A program made the translations under genes and the position numbers. 64,000 nucleotides of DNA, from assembly GCF_003344045.1 (NCBI RefSeq), contig NZ_QFWX01000001.1, positions 620,001 to 684,000 on the forward strand. Reading direction: 5' to 3'. The stretch is from Marinobacter vulgaris (lineage in GTDB: Bacteria; Pseudomonadota; Gammaproteobacteria; Pseudomonadales; Oleiphilaceae). Every line of letters begins with the position of its first letter. Position 1 is the stretch's first letter. The notes under the pieces are model-generated. The model searched no databases. It was given only the letters and a program-made list of their open reading frames with translations, and had not been told where the DNA came from. Shown here in pieces: positions 56,262 through 64,000 of this stretch.

Positions 56262-57860
56262 ATGGGCATCCTTCGATCGCTCACATTGCTGCTTATTGCC
56301 CTGGCTTCGGTGTTATCACTTCCTGCAACGGCACAGGACGAGGACCCGGGAGAGCAACTGCTGTTCAACCTCGCAGAAGCACCGGCCAGCAAAGTGGAAG
56401 AAGCGATTAACGCCATCGTCAGCAGCGGTGATGAAAGAGCCAGGGGCTGGATTGAAGCCTACGGCAACAACCGCCTGAGCCGGATAAAAGACACCGGCCA
56501 GGTTGTGCTGGTTCTGAACAACCGGGGCCGGGACTGGGAAATCGCCAACCCGCTGACCGGAGAGAACATGGGCGACATGTCCCGCCGCGAGCTGGACAGA
56601 GTGGCCATCAACAACCGAATTCGTGGCCAGCTTGAAGGCATACTCGCCATGCTGGACCTGAACGCCGCAGACCCGGACGTGCGTGAAGCCTCCGCACAGG
56701 ACATGATGGGCAAAGTGGACGCCTCGCTGGTTGCGCCGCTGGAAGCGCGGCTGGAACAGGAAGGCAGCGCCAGGGTGCGCAACCGCATTGAAGAAGCCCT
56801 GGCCATTTACCGGGTGGGCGAAGGCAACCTGGAGGCCATCGACGTACTGGCCGGCAGCCTGCACCCCCGCGCCCGTGCCGCCCTGAACGAGGCCGTCCGG
56901 GGCGATAACCCTGCGCTGGCCACCAAGGCCAAACAGGCGCTGGGCACCATCGAACAGAAACTCAAACTGAACCGCGCCGCCGAGACCCTGTACTTCGGCC
57001 TCTCCCTCGGCTCGGTTCTGGTCCTCGCCGCCATCGGCCTGGCCATCACCTTCGGCGTAATGGGCGTGATCAACATGGCCCACGGTGAACTGATCATGCT
57101 GGGTGCCTACACCACCTGGGGCATGCAGCAACTCTTCCCCGGCCAGCCCGGCCTGGCATTGATTCTCTCCATTCCCACCGGTTTCATGGTGGCCGCCACC
57201 GCCGGCATCATCATTGAACGCAGCGTGATCCAGTACCTCAAGGGCCGCCCGCTGGAAACCCTGCTGGCCACCTTCGGCATCAGCCTGATCCTGCAGCAGC
57301 TGGTGCGTACCGTGATCTCCCCCCAGAACCGCACCGTGGTCACACCGGAATGGATGAGCGGCTCGCTGGTGATCAATGACGCGCTCTCCCTCACGCTCAA
57401 CCGCCTGTACGTATTGGCGTTTGCGCTGGTGGTTTTCGCCACACTGATGCTGATCATGCGCAAGACCCGCCTGGGCCTGGAGGTGCGCGCCGTTACCCAG
57501 AACCGCAACATGGCACGTTCCATGGGTATCCGCGCCACCCGGGTAGACATCATGACCTTTGCCCTCGGCTCCGGCGTAGCCGGCCTGGCCGGTGTGGCGC
57601 TGTCCCAGCTCACCAACGTCGGCCCCAACCTGGGCCAGAACTACATCATCGACTCCTTCATGGTGGTGGTGTTCGGTGGCGTGGGCAACCTGTGGGGCAC
57701 CCTCATTGCCGGGCTCTCCCTGGGCACCATCAACCAGCTGCTTGAACCCTGGGCCGGTGCCGTACTCGCGAAAATCATCGTGCTGGTGTTCATCATTCTT
57801 TTCATACAGAAACGGCCGAAGGGGCTCTTCCCCCAGAAAGGCCGGGCAGCGGAGGGCTGA
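56262..57860 (+). CDS. urtB: Urea ABC transporter permease UrtB
   Basis: A 532-residue membrane protein. A signal-like segment (1-23) and a soluble helical region of about 215 residues (HEAT-like, ASAQDMMGKVDASLVAPLEA) come before the LivH-type permease domain (about 240-530: GVMGVINMAHGELIMLGAYT, SLILQQLVRTVISPQNR and VVVFGGVGNLWGTLIAG). The long N-terminal part is a usual feature of UrtB compared with LivH. It pairs with UrtC in the membrane; urtC starts 3 bases later. Confidence 0.95.
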   Translation: MGILRSLTLLLIALASVLSLPATAQDEDPGEQLLFNLAEAPASKVEEAINAIVSSGDERARGWIEAYGNNRLSRIKDTGQVVLVLNNRGRDWEIANPLTGENMGDMSRRELDRVAINNRIRGQLEGILAMLDLNAADPDVREASAQDMMGKVDASLVAPLEARLEQEGSARVRNRIEEALAIYRVGEGNLEAIDVLAGSLHPRARAALNEAVRGDNPALATKAKQALGTIEQKLKLNRAAETLYFGLSLGSVLVLAAIGLAITFGVMGVINMAHGELIMLGAYTTWGMQQLFPGQPGLALILSIPTGFMVAATAGIIIERSVIQYLKGRPLETLLATFGISLILQQLVRTVISPQNRTVVTPEWMSGSLVINDALSLTLNRLYVLAFALVVFATLMLIMRKTRLGLEVRAVTQNRNMARSMGIRATRVDIMTFALGSGVAGLAGVALSQLTNVGPNLGQNYIIDSFMVVVFGGVGNLWGTLIAGLSLGTINQLLEPWAGAVLAKIIVLVFIILFIQKRPKGLFPQKGRAAEG

Positions 57861-57863
57861 GTT

Positions 57864-59003
57864 ATGGCGATATCACAGAACTGGCTGCTCCGGCCGTTTC
57901 AGGAGCGTTCCACACAAATTTTCCTTGGCGTACTGTTCGCGGCCCTGGTGGTGGTCACCTTCCTCCACCTGTTCATGCCCCAGGACAGCGCCCTGCATGT
58001 CAGCGCCTACACTGTCACCCTGCTGGGCAAATACCTGTGCTACGCGCTGCTGGCGGTAGCAGTGGATCTGGTGTGGGGATATCTCGGTATCCTCAGCCTG
58101 GGCCACGGCGCCTTCTTTGCCCTCGGCGGCTACGCCATGGGCATGTACCTGATGCGCCAGATCGGTGACCGTGGCACCTACGGCGACCCGATCCTGCCGG
58201 ACTTCATGGTGTTCCTGAACTGGGACGAACTGCCCTGGTACTGGCTGGGCTTCGACATGGCCTGGTTTGCCTTCATCATGGTGTTGCTGGCACCGGGCAT
58301 ACTGGCGCTGGTGTTCGGCTTCCTGGCCTTCCGCTCGCGGGTGACCGGGGTGTACCTCTCCATCATTACCCAGGCGCTGACCTTTGCGTTGATGCTGGCC
58401 TTCTTCCGCAACGAAATGGGCTTTGGCGGCAACAACGGCCTGACCGACTTCCGCGACATCCTCGGCTTCAACCTGCGCACAGACGCCACAAGGCTGGGGC
58501 TGTTCATCGCCACCGGCATCGCCCTGGCCATCGGCTACGTGATCTGCCGCGCCATTGTGACCAGCAAACTGGGCCGGGTGAGCATCGCCTGCCGCGACGC
58601 TGAAGCCCGCACCCGCTTCCTGGGTTACCGGGTGGAACGGGTGCAGCTGTTCGTGTTCGTGGTGTCCGCCATGCTGGCGGGTGTGGCCGGGGCCTTGTAC
58701 GTGCCGCAAGTGGGCATCATCAACCCCAGCGAATTCTCGCCGCTGTTCTCCATCGAAATCGTGGTGTGGGTCGCCCTGGGTGGCCGCGCAACCCTCTACG
58801 GCGCAGTGATCGGCGCCATCCTGGTGAACTACGCCAAAACCGTGTTCACCGGCGTAATGCCGGACGCCTGGCTGTTCGCCCTGGGTGGCCTGTTCGTGCT
58901 GGTAACCGTGTTCCTGCCCAAGGGCATCGCCGGCCTGCTGCAGAAACGCCGCAAAGCCAAAACTGATGACGACACACCCACCGGACAGGAGGCCACCGCA
59001 TGA
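57864..59003 (+). CDS. urtC: Urea ABC transporter permease UrtC
   Basis: A 379-residue LivM-type permease with eight or more membrane segments. Marks: VDLVWGYLGILSLGHGAFFALGG, FRSRVTGVYLSIITQALTFA, FGGNNGLTDFRDILGF and GALYVPQVGIINPSEFSPLFS. It forms the membrane channel with UrtB. The stop overlaps the urtD start by 4 bases (ATGA). Confidence 0.95.
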   Translation: MAISQNWLLRPFQERSTQIFLGVLFAALVVVTFLHLFMPQDSALHVSAYTVTLLGKYLCYALLAVAVDLVWGYLGILSLGHGAFFALGGYAMGMYLMRQIGDRGTYGDPILPDFMVFLNWDELPWYWLGFDMAWFAFIMVLLAPGILALVFGFLAFRSRVTGVYLSIITQALTFALMLAFFRNEMGFGGNNGLTDFRDILGFNLRTDATRLGLFIATGIALAIGYVICRAIVTSKLGRVSIACRDAEARTRFLGYRVERVQLFVFVVSAMLAGVAGALYVPQVGIINPSEFSPLFSIEIVVWVALGGRATLYGAVIGAILVNYAKTVFTGVMPDAWLFALGGLFVLVTVFLPKGIAGLLQKRRKAKTDDDTPTGQEATA

Positions 59004-59824
59004 GCATGCTGGAGCAACTCACCCATCGCGACCGAGTGTTCGACTTCCTTGCCCCCGTGGCCTCGCCAGTCGACGTGCGCCACGGCCCCATCCTGTACAT
59101 GGAAGGCGTGAACGTGAGCTTTGATGGCTTCAAGGCCATCAACAACCTCAACCTCACCGTGGACGACGGCGAGCTGCGCTGCATCATCGGCCCCAACGGC
59201 GCGGGCAAAACCACCATGATGGACATCATCACCGGTAAAACCCGCCCGGATACCGGCTCGGTATGGTTCGGCAGCCGCCACAACCTGCTCACCAAGAACG
59301 AGCCCGACATCGCCAGCCTGGGTATCGGCCGCAAGTTCCAGAAACCCACCGTGTTTGAAGCACTCACCGTGTTCGAAAACCTGGAACTGGCCATGGCCAC
59401 CGACAAACGCATACTGCCCACCCTGACCGCCATCATGAAACCGGAATACCGGGACCGCATCGACGAAGTGCTGCAAACCATCGGCCTGCAGAAACTGCGG
59501 GACAAACTCGCGGGTATTCTCTCCCACGGCCAGAAACAGTGGCTGGAAATCGGCATGCTGCTGATGCAGAAGCCAAGGTTGTTATTGGTAGACGAACCCG
59601 TAGCCGGCATGACCGAACAGGAAATGGAACGCACTGCCGAACTGCTCACCAGCCTGGCGGGCAAACAGTCCGTTGTGGTGGTGGAGCACGACATGGGCTT
59701 CGTGCGCTCCATCGCCCGCCAGGTGACCGTGCTGCACCAGGGCAGCGTGCTGGCCGAAGGCACCATGGACCAGGTCTCCAACGACCCGGAAGTCATCAAG
59801 GTATACCTGGGGGAGGAGGAGTAA
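59000..59824 (+). CDS. urtD: Urea ABC transporter ATP-binding protein UrtD
   Basis: A 274-residue ABC ATPase of the LivG type. The N-terminal tail is followed by Walker A GPNGAGKTT (about 68-76), the signature LSHGQKQWLEIGML (UrtD-like, in place of LSGGQ) and Walker B LLLVDEPVAGMTEQE. It energises urea import with UrtE. One-base overlap with urtE (TAATG). Confidence 0.96.
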   Translation: MSMLEQLTHRDRVFDFLAPVASPVDVRHGPILYMEGVNVSFDGFKAINNLNLTVDDGELRCIIGPNGAGKTTMMDIITGKTRPDTGSVWFGSRHNLLTKNEPDIASLGIGRKFQKPTVFEALTVFENLELAMATDKRILPTLTAIMKPEYRDRIDEVLQTIGLQKLRDKLAGILSHGQKQWLEIGMLLMQKPRLLLVDEPVAGMTEQEMERTAELLTSLAGKQSVVVVEHDMGFVRSIARQVTVLHQGSVLAEGTMDQVSNDPEVIKVYLGEEE

Positions 59825-60522
59825 TGCTGAAGATCCAGAAGCTCAACCAATACTACGGCGAAAGCCACACCCTCTGGGATCTGGACCTGGACGTACCCCA
59901 GGGCCAGTGCACCTGCGTAATGGGCCGCAACGGCGTGGGCAAAACCACCCTGATGAAATGCATCATGGGCGAGGAAACCACCAAAAGCGGCAGCATTGAA
60001 TTTGCCGAAGACGTGGAACTCACCAAAAAGAAAATCGAAGACCGATCACGCCTTAGCATCGGCTATGTGCCCCAGGGAAGGCAGATCTTCCCCCTGCTGA
60101 CCGTGGAAGAAAACCTCCGCACCGGGCTGGCAGTGCGCAAGGACGGCAGCAAGAAAATCCCCGAGCGGGTGTACGAACTTTTTCCGGTGCTGAAGGAAAT
60201 GAAGAACCGCAGAGGCGGCGACCTTTCCGGTGGGCAGCAACAGCAGTTGGCCATTGGACGGGCACTGGTGATTGAGCCCAGACTGCTGATTCTGGATGAG
60301 CCGGGGGAGGGGATTCAGCCGAATATTGTGGCGCAGATTGGGGAGGTGATTCGCAGGCTGATTGAGGAGGATGGTCTGACGGTGCTGCTGGTGGAGCAGA
60401 AGTTGCCGTTTGCGAGGAAGTATGCGGATCGGTTTGCGATATTGGATAGAGGTCGACGGGTTGCTGAGGGGGGGATTGGGGAGTTGTCTGACGAACTAAT
60501 CAAAAAGCACTTGACGGTATAA
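59824..60522 (+). CDS. urtE: Urea ABC transporter ATP-binding protein UrtE
   Basis: A 232-residue LivF-type ABC ATPase. Walker [10 protein letters not shown] (about 36-44), Q-loop [17 protein letters not shown], signature [15 protein letters not shown] and Walker [15 protein letters not shown] are intact. It begins at the ATG overlapping the urtD stop. The last 150 bases show unusually high G and T content, and the gene is followed by degraded sequence with a ureG relic rather than urease genes. Confidence 0.96.
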   Translation: MLKIQKLNQYYGESHTLWDLDLDVPQGQCTCVMGRNGVGKTTLMKCIMGEETTKSGSIEFAEDVELTKKKIEDRSRLSIGYVPQGRQIFPLLTVEENLRTGLAVRKDGSKKIPERVYELFPVLKEMKNRRGGDLSGGQQQQLAIGRALVIEPRLLILDEPGEGIQPNIVAQIGEVIRRLIEEDGLTVLLVEQKLPFARKYADRFAILDRGRRVAEGGIGELSDELIKKHLTV

Positions 60523-60562
60523 CGACCTGCAAAGCTGCCCCTCAAAGCTAAAACTGGCGCTG

Positions 60563-60783
60563 GTGGAATCCGGCGGCGACAAAATCCCCCGCAAAGGCGG
60601 CCCCGGAATTACCAAATCCGACCTGCTGATCACCAACAAAATCGACATCGCTGAACAGGTTCACGCCTGCCTGGACGTGATGGATCGAGACAAAAAAAAA
60701 TGCGGGGTGAGCGACCGTTTGTGTTCACCAACCTGTACGACGGGGTAGGGCTGGAGACGATCATCAGCTTCATTCAGCGTAAT
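60563..60783 (+). pseudogene. ureG: ureG relic (urease accessory GTPase), truncated and frameshifted
   Basis: The translation [39 protein letters not shown] is the C-terminal half of UreG, the GTPase that delivers nickel to urease. It then leaves frame in a run of nine A (60692-60700); the next frame resumes at once as [20 protein letters not shown]...FIQRN, the UreG C-terminus. One missing A explains the shift. The N-terminal half (P-loop) is absent, replaced by unrelated sequence. The gene is dead. Confidence 0.88.
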
Positions 60784-60790
60784 TGCGCAC

Positions 60791-60901
60791 CCAGGCCACG
60801 AAGCGATTGGGGATGTTTTGCACGTGGAGTACCTGTTTGCGTTGGGTATCGTCGTGGCAGCTGCTCTTTCAGCATGGAAGGTGATCAAGCAGCGTCGCTA
60901 A
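60791..60901 (+). other. Remnant reading frame ending in a membrane segment
   Basis: A frame without an obvious start ends at TAA 60899-60901. It reads PGHEAIGDVLHVEYLFALGI then a hydrophobic stretch and a basic tail KVIKQRR. This resembles the C-terminal half of a small single-span membrane protein and follows the ureG relic directly. Probably another leftover of the lost locus; family not recognised. Confidence 0.3.
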
Positions 60902-60988
60902 TTCGAATCGCTGCCCCTATAGGTATCAACTTGCCTCCAGCGCCGCCCGCCGGCGCTTACTCTGTCTCCTTTGCTTTATACGGGCTGT

Positions 60989-61035
60989 AATATCCTGACT
61001 TCTTCGTTATTGCATATCGAAGAAGTCAGGATATT
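60989..61035. repeat. 18-bp perfect inverted repeat at the island edge
   Basis: Left arm 60989-61006 (AATATCCTGACTTCTTCG), 11-base loop, right arm 61018-61035, perfectly complementary. It sits between the decayed urease remnants and the AT-rich genes. It may be a strong terminator, or a trace of a mobile element boundary. From 61036 to 61194 no gene or clear site was seen apart from the AAAGG ribosome site of the next gene. Confidence 0.75.
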
Positions 61036-61194
61036 CCGTGCGTTGTCGTTTTTTCTCGTCTAAGCTTCTGTTTTCTATAGCCGAAGCATGCAGGCGTCTC
61101 TTCTTTTCAAGGTAATCATGAGGAGGGCAGTTTTCTGCAATATCGTAGCGTTCGGTCTCGATGCTGTTAGAGATATGGACCCATAAAGGTAAAA

Positions 61195-61773
61195 ATGAGC
61201 GTTGATAATTTCAAAAGAATAATATGGGGTCTAGACCCAGAGGATATCGTTGAAGAGAGTCTTTTCAGAGGTTTTACTCATGTGATTCCGAAGGAAAATG
61301 ATTACAGCGAATATATAAAATTGATATTTTCTGATTATAAATGTGCAGAGCACATAGCGATCATGGGTTCGGGCAACTGGGGATATAGTTTAAATCCAGA
61401 TAAATTTTTACGCCCATTTGGTGATTACTCGGATATTGACGTTGTCATTATATGCCATGAAGCTTTCCAAGAAACTTGGAAAGAACTTAGGGAATATCAC
61501 AGAAACAAATATTATCTTTTGAGCCAAAATCAACGATCGAGACTTAAGAGAAATGGAGAAAATGTTTATTCTGGGTTTATATCTCCGAAATGGATATTAA
61601 GTAGAAGAGCACCTGCGCGCTTTGCCTACGAGGTCAATTCAAACAAATATGCAAACAAGTATGTGGGATATCGATCAGTAAATATGATGTATTTTAAAAA
61701 TATAGAAGAAGCTATTGACTATTACGTCAGAGGATTTCGGTTAGCAAAAGGGGCGATAAAAAATGGATTATGA
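61195..61773 (+). CDS. Putative nucleotidyltransferase-like protein
   Basis: A 192-residue protein in AT-rich DNA. Residues 56-85 have the form of a polymerase-beta-type nucleotidyltransferase site: IMGSGNWGY (Gly-Ser, 58-59) followed by GDYSDIDVVII with acidic pair D80 and D82. The spacing of about 20 residues between GS and DxD is longer than usual, so the call is tentative. The rest is not recognised. It overlaps the DUF262 gene by 11 bases, showing a two-gene unit. AAAGGT lies 8 bases before the ATG. Could be a defence or regulatory enzyme. Confidence 0.5.
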   Translation: MSVDNFKRIIWGLDPEDIVEESLFRGFTHVIPKENDYSEYIKLIFSDYKCAEHIAIMGSGNWGYSLNPDKFLRPFGDYSDIDVVIICHEAFQETWKELREYHRNKYYLLSQNQRSRLKRNGENVYSGFISPKWILSRRAPARFAYEVNSNKYANKYVGYRSVNMMYFKNIEEAIDYYVRGFRLAKGAIKNGL

Positions 61774-62782
61774 TGTTAGCTTGCAAACCATATCGTGGTT
61801 TAACGGACTAAAAAATAATGAAGATCTTGAAATAAGTCCAAAATTTCAAAGGCGCGCTGTTTGGTTAGAAAAAGAGCGGGCTGCTCTTATGGATACTGTT
61901 CTCAAGGATCTTCCGTTCCCCGAAATTTATATTCAAGTAGTAACCAATCCAGATAATGGAAAACAAAACCATGTTGTAGTCGATGGGCAGCAGAGGATAA
62001 CCTCAATATTAAAATTCATTAATAATGAGTTCTCGTTACCGACCGATGATGACTGGGATGGAGAATATTTTAAAGATCTTTCTCCTGAAGCAAAGGAGTC
62101 ATTCTGGGATTATAAGATAGTAGTTAGGTTTCTTAGAAAAACTAATGACGAAGAAATAAGAAGTATTTTTTCGAAGCTAAATACCAATAATATAGTATTG
62201 AATGATCAGGAGCTCAGAAATGCAAGATATTCTGGAAGATTTAAGCAGCTTGCCGAACGCTTAGCGGATAATCCATATTTTCAAAGTATTGGGCTTTTCA
62301 CTGCGAGAGATGTTCGCAGAATGCTAGATATTGAGTATGTAAGTGAGCTTTTGGTTAGACAAGTATTTGGCATAACGGCAAAAAAGGACATGCTTGAAAC
62401 TGCTTACGTTAACTATGACGAAGAGTTCCCGTCTGAATCAGAATACGAAGACGAATTTAACGCATCAATTAATCTAGTGCGATCTCTTGTTAATAATGAA
62501 AATAAAATGATATTTAAATCAAAGGGGAATTTTCACTCCCTTTTCGGCGTTTGTTTGGAATATTTTAGAGCATCAGGTAAAAATCAATTTAAACGTCCAG
62601 ATGATGTCTGTACAGCGATTACACGTCTTGTTAGTCGTGCTAAAGCGGATGATTTTGACCCCGACGAACCAGAAATAGAGCTATATGCTGAGGTCTCGAC
62701 ACGCTCAACATCAGACAAATCGAGAAGGGCTGAAAGAGAAAGAATCTTATCCGATTTAATAGCGAAAGCAGAAAGTCTATAA
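61763..62782 (+). CDS. DUF262 domain-containing protein
   Basis: A 339-residue protein with an N-terminal DUF262 (GmrSD N-terminal, ParB-like) domain. Marks: ISPKFQRRAVWLEKERAAL (25-43), LPFPEIYIQ (50-58) and the catalytic-type DGQQRITSI (74-82), with IFSKLNTNNIVLNDQELRNA (about 135). The C-terminal DUF1524 nuclease domain of full GmrSD is missing. DUF262 proteins occur in anti-phage systems and other islands, using nucleotides and/or cleaving DNA. Here it partners with the overlapping upstream nucleotidyltransferase-like gene. Confidence 0.88.
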   Translation: MDYDVSLQTISWFNGLKNNEDLEISPKFQRRAVWLEKERAALMDTVLKDLPFPEIYIQVVTNPDNGKQNHVVVDGQQRITSILKFINNEFSLPTDDDWDGEYFKDLSPEAKESFWDYKIVVRFLRKTNDEEIRSIFSKLNTNNIVLNDQELRNARYSGRFKQLAERLADNPYFQSIGLFTARDVRRMLDIEYVSELLVRQVFGITAKKDMLETAYVNYDEEFPSESEYEDEFNASINLVRSLVNNENKMIFKSKGNFHSLFGVCLEYFRASGKNQFKRPDDVCTAITRLVSRAKADDFDPDEPEIELYAEVSTRSTSDKSRRAERERILSDLIAKAESL

Positions 62783-62844
62783 CAAAGAAAACAACGGGAC
62801 TGCTATGCCGACGGTTCTTTCGAGGATAGAAAATTAAGGTGCCC

Positions 62845-63492
62845 ATGAACAATCAAGATAGATACAAGAAGAAATTCGGCATCAATGATGAAGGCATTGA
62901 GAAAACGCAGCGGGCATTAGATTACGCTCTAGATATAAGAAAATTTGAAATTGATATGTATTGGAGGCGCGCGACATACTTTTGGGCGCTAATCGCAGTA
63001 GCATTTGCTGGGTTTTTTGCTGTGCTGGGCTCCAAAGATATTGACCAGAGGGAATTATATTCGTTCATTATTGGTTGCGTAGGTCTCGTGTTTAGCTGGT
63101 CGTGGTTCTTAGTGAATCGTGGAAGTAAATATTGGCAGGAAAATTGGGAAAATCACGTTAATATGCTTGAAGATTCGGTGATAGGCCCGCTTTACAAAAC
63201 GAGACTTCAAAGACCAAAAGATGACGACATCGTTGAGAAAATAATAACTGGTCCGGCTCAGCTGTCGGTATCAAAAATCAATCAGTGGGTTAGTTTTTTT
63301 ACACTAATAATTTGGGGTTTTCTAATTTATTCGACTCTTCCACCGTTTTTAGTTTCGGCACCAGTAAGTTTTTTACGTATAGTTATATTTGGCGCGACCA
63401 TACTTGTATGCATAATGATGTGTTGGAAAGGAAAGTCTCATGTATTTTCTTATACGCATATTATGCGTAGTAGAAAGGCGCGCATACAATGA
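62845..63492 (+). CDS. Four-span membrane protein, possibly RipA-like
   Basis: A 215-residue protein with a charged N-terminus (1-45) and four predicted membrane segments (YFWALIAVAFAGFFAVLG near 45, FIIGCVGLVFSWSWFLV near 75, then two near 150-200). Between the second and third lies RGSKYWQENWENHVNMLEDS, a pattern seen in a family of small membrane proteins sometimes named RipA-like. That assignment is uncertain. The ATG at 62845 has AAGG upstream; a GTG two codons earlier is possible. AT-rich like its neighbours. Confidence 0.7.
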   Translation: MNNQDRYKKKFGINDEGIEKTQRALDYALDIRKFEIDMYWRRATYFWALIAVAFAGFFAVLGSKDIDQRELYSFIIGCVGLVFSWSWFLVNRGSKYWQENWENHVNMLEDSVIGPLYKTRLQRPKDDDIVEKIITGPAQLSVSKINQWVSFFTLIIWGFLIYSTLPPFLVSAPVSFLRIVIFGATILVCIMMCWKGKSHVFSYTHIMRSRKARIQ

Positions 63493-63496
63493 ATGT

Positions 63497-63565
63497 CTCT
63501 AACAAATGCGTGCACGGGCTGTCAAAAAGCTACGCTTTTAGCCACCCGTGACGCAGGCTTTAAAT
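63497..63565 (+). repeat. attC-like imperfect hairpin
   Basis: CTCTAAC (63497-63503), then TGCGT-G-CACGGG pairing with CCCGTG-ACGCA (63545-63555) with a single bulged G, an inner stem AAAAGC-TAC-GCTTTT, and TTTAAAT (63559-63565). The layout matches integron attC sites (RYYYAAC ... GTTRRRY with an extrahelical base), but the last core is TTTAAAT instead of GTTAAAT. It separates two AT-rich single-gene units. Possibly a decayed attC site. Confidence 0.4.
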
Positions 63566-63577
63566 TTAGGGAGTTTT

Positions 63578-64000
63578 ATGGATCAGCCAGAGGTCGATTG
63601 GTGCCAATACCAACAGCATATTGAGACGTATAAATTTTATATTGAAATGGCTGTAAAAATAATAGGTCTGTACTTTGCTGTTTCGGGCGCAATGCTATCC
63701 TTTTACTTCGCAAATACAGATACGGAGCAGGCTAAACTTGCTCTTTATTTGCCCTGGCTTATCGGAATTGGACTTTCACTTTTTTTCACGACTGGAGCTG
63801 TTCTTTCAGTAGTCACCAGAGATGATGTTTTTAAACTCCGGGAAAAGCTTGGCTTGGAAGTGGCGCCTGAAACCGGCGTGTTGACGCTACTATTAGGAAT
63901 TTTTTCTATTGTACTGGTGGCTTGCGTTATCGGCTTTAGTTACGTTCTTTGGTCAACACCGGCGAACCAAAACCTAGCCAATGAAGCTTACATCCCCCTC
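63578..64000 (+). CDS. Membrane protein, 3' end outside window
   Basis: A frame starting at ATG 63578 with AGGGAG upstream and open to the right edge (141 codons). It begins MDQPEVDWCQYQQHIETYKF and has three predicted membrane segments (about 25-45, 58-80, 105-130). No family recognised. The size and architecture resemble small cassette- or island-borne membrane proteins. Confidence 0.7.
   Translation, partial: MDQPEVDWCQYQQHIETYKFYIEMAVKIIGLYFAVSGAMLSFYFANTDTEQAKLALYLPWLIGIGLSLFFTTGAVLSVVTRDDVFKLREKLGLEVAPETGVLTLLLGIFSIVLVACVIGFSYVLWSTPANQNLANEAYIPL

Noticed and set aside
59539..59823. Upstream extension of urtE into urtD
   Set aside because: The region encodes urtD in another frame; the ATG at 59824 matches UrtE N-termini and overlaps the urtD stop as usual.
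62783..62844. Second attC-like site between the DUF262 gene and the membrane protein
   Set aside because: TATAAC is present but the following bases do not form a matching stem and no GTTRRRY core is seen.

Overview
The window looks like a chromosomal segment of a marine, hydrocarbon-using gammaproteobacterium, most like Marinobacter. The basis is the combination of an AlkB alkane hydroxylase, bioA-rsmE, tkt-epd-pgk-fda, a SahR-type S-adenosylmethionine (SAM) cycle regulator and a urea amidolyase next to urtABCDE. Base composition is fairly GC-rich up to about 60.5 kb, then becomes clearly AT-rich to the right edge. No rRNA, tRNA or CRISPR array was seen. The genus call is inference from gene content.

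Layout. 1-3.9 kb (minus): spoVR-yeaH-prkA stress module. 4.1-10.3 kb: tpm, a 2-hydroxyacid dehydrogenase, a YihY membrane protein, an HDOD protein, a DUF445 membrane protein and rsmE. 10.4-14.1 kb: bioA with a BirA-like operator, then a polar amino acid ABC transporter. 14.3-19.0 kb: metK-ahcY-metF and the regulator sahR, with two matching operator-like palindromes. 19.3-24.7 kb (plus): tkt-epd-pgk-fda. 24.9-29.8 kb: a six-hairpin glycosidase-like protein with a TVP38-type membrane protein, the cbpA-cbpM chaperone pair, and a small frameshifted gene. 29.9-34.3 kb: a duplicated lipoprotein/regulator cassette (DUF5666-DUF6502-partial DUF6502-DUF5666) with three copies of one palindrome. 34.3-38.3 kb: a flavin oxidoreductase, an anchored thioredoxin-fold protein, trhO and a DUF523/DUF1722 protein. 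38.4-41.7 kb: a glycosyltransferase fused to a degenerate phosphoesterase, coupled to a flippase-like membrane protein. 41.8-43.6 kb: alkB and gloA. 43.7-47.5 kb: lutABC coupled to an EamA transporter. 47.6-60.5 kb: a ComEA-like protein, a GntR regulator, urea carboxylase, allophanate hydrolase and, divergently, the urea ABC transporter urtABCDE. 60.5-61.2 kb: decayed sequence including a broken ureG. 61.2-64 kb: an AT-rich island with a nucleotidyltransferase-like gene overlapping a DUF262 gene, followed by two membrane proteins and an attC-like hairpin.

How it fits together. Urea is imported by UrtABCDE and degraded by the ATP-dependent carboxylase/allophanate hydrolase route. The ureG relic beside urtE suggests a nickel urease once sat here and was lost. 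SahR probably controls its own gene and metK-ahcY-metF. The DUF5666/DUF6502 cassette looks like a self-regulated unit of unknown function.

The least explained items are: an intergenic repeat family in which a conserved core is enclosed by a stem that differs at every locus; a run of related mini-hairpins at 48.0-48.2 kb; the DUF5666/DUF6502 cassette; the pseudo-phosphoesterase/glycosyltransferase fusion; and the AT-rich island.
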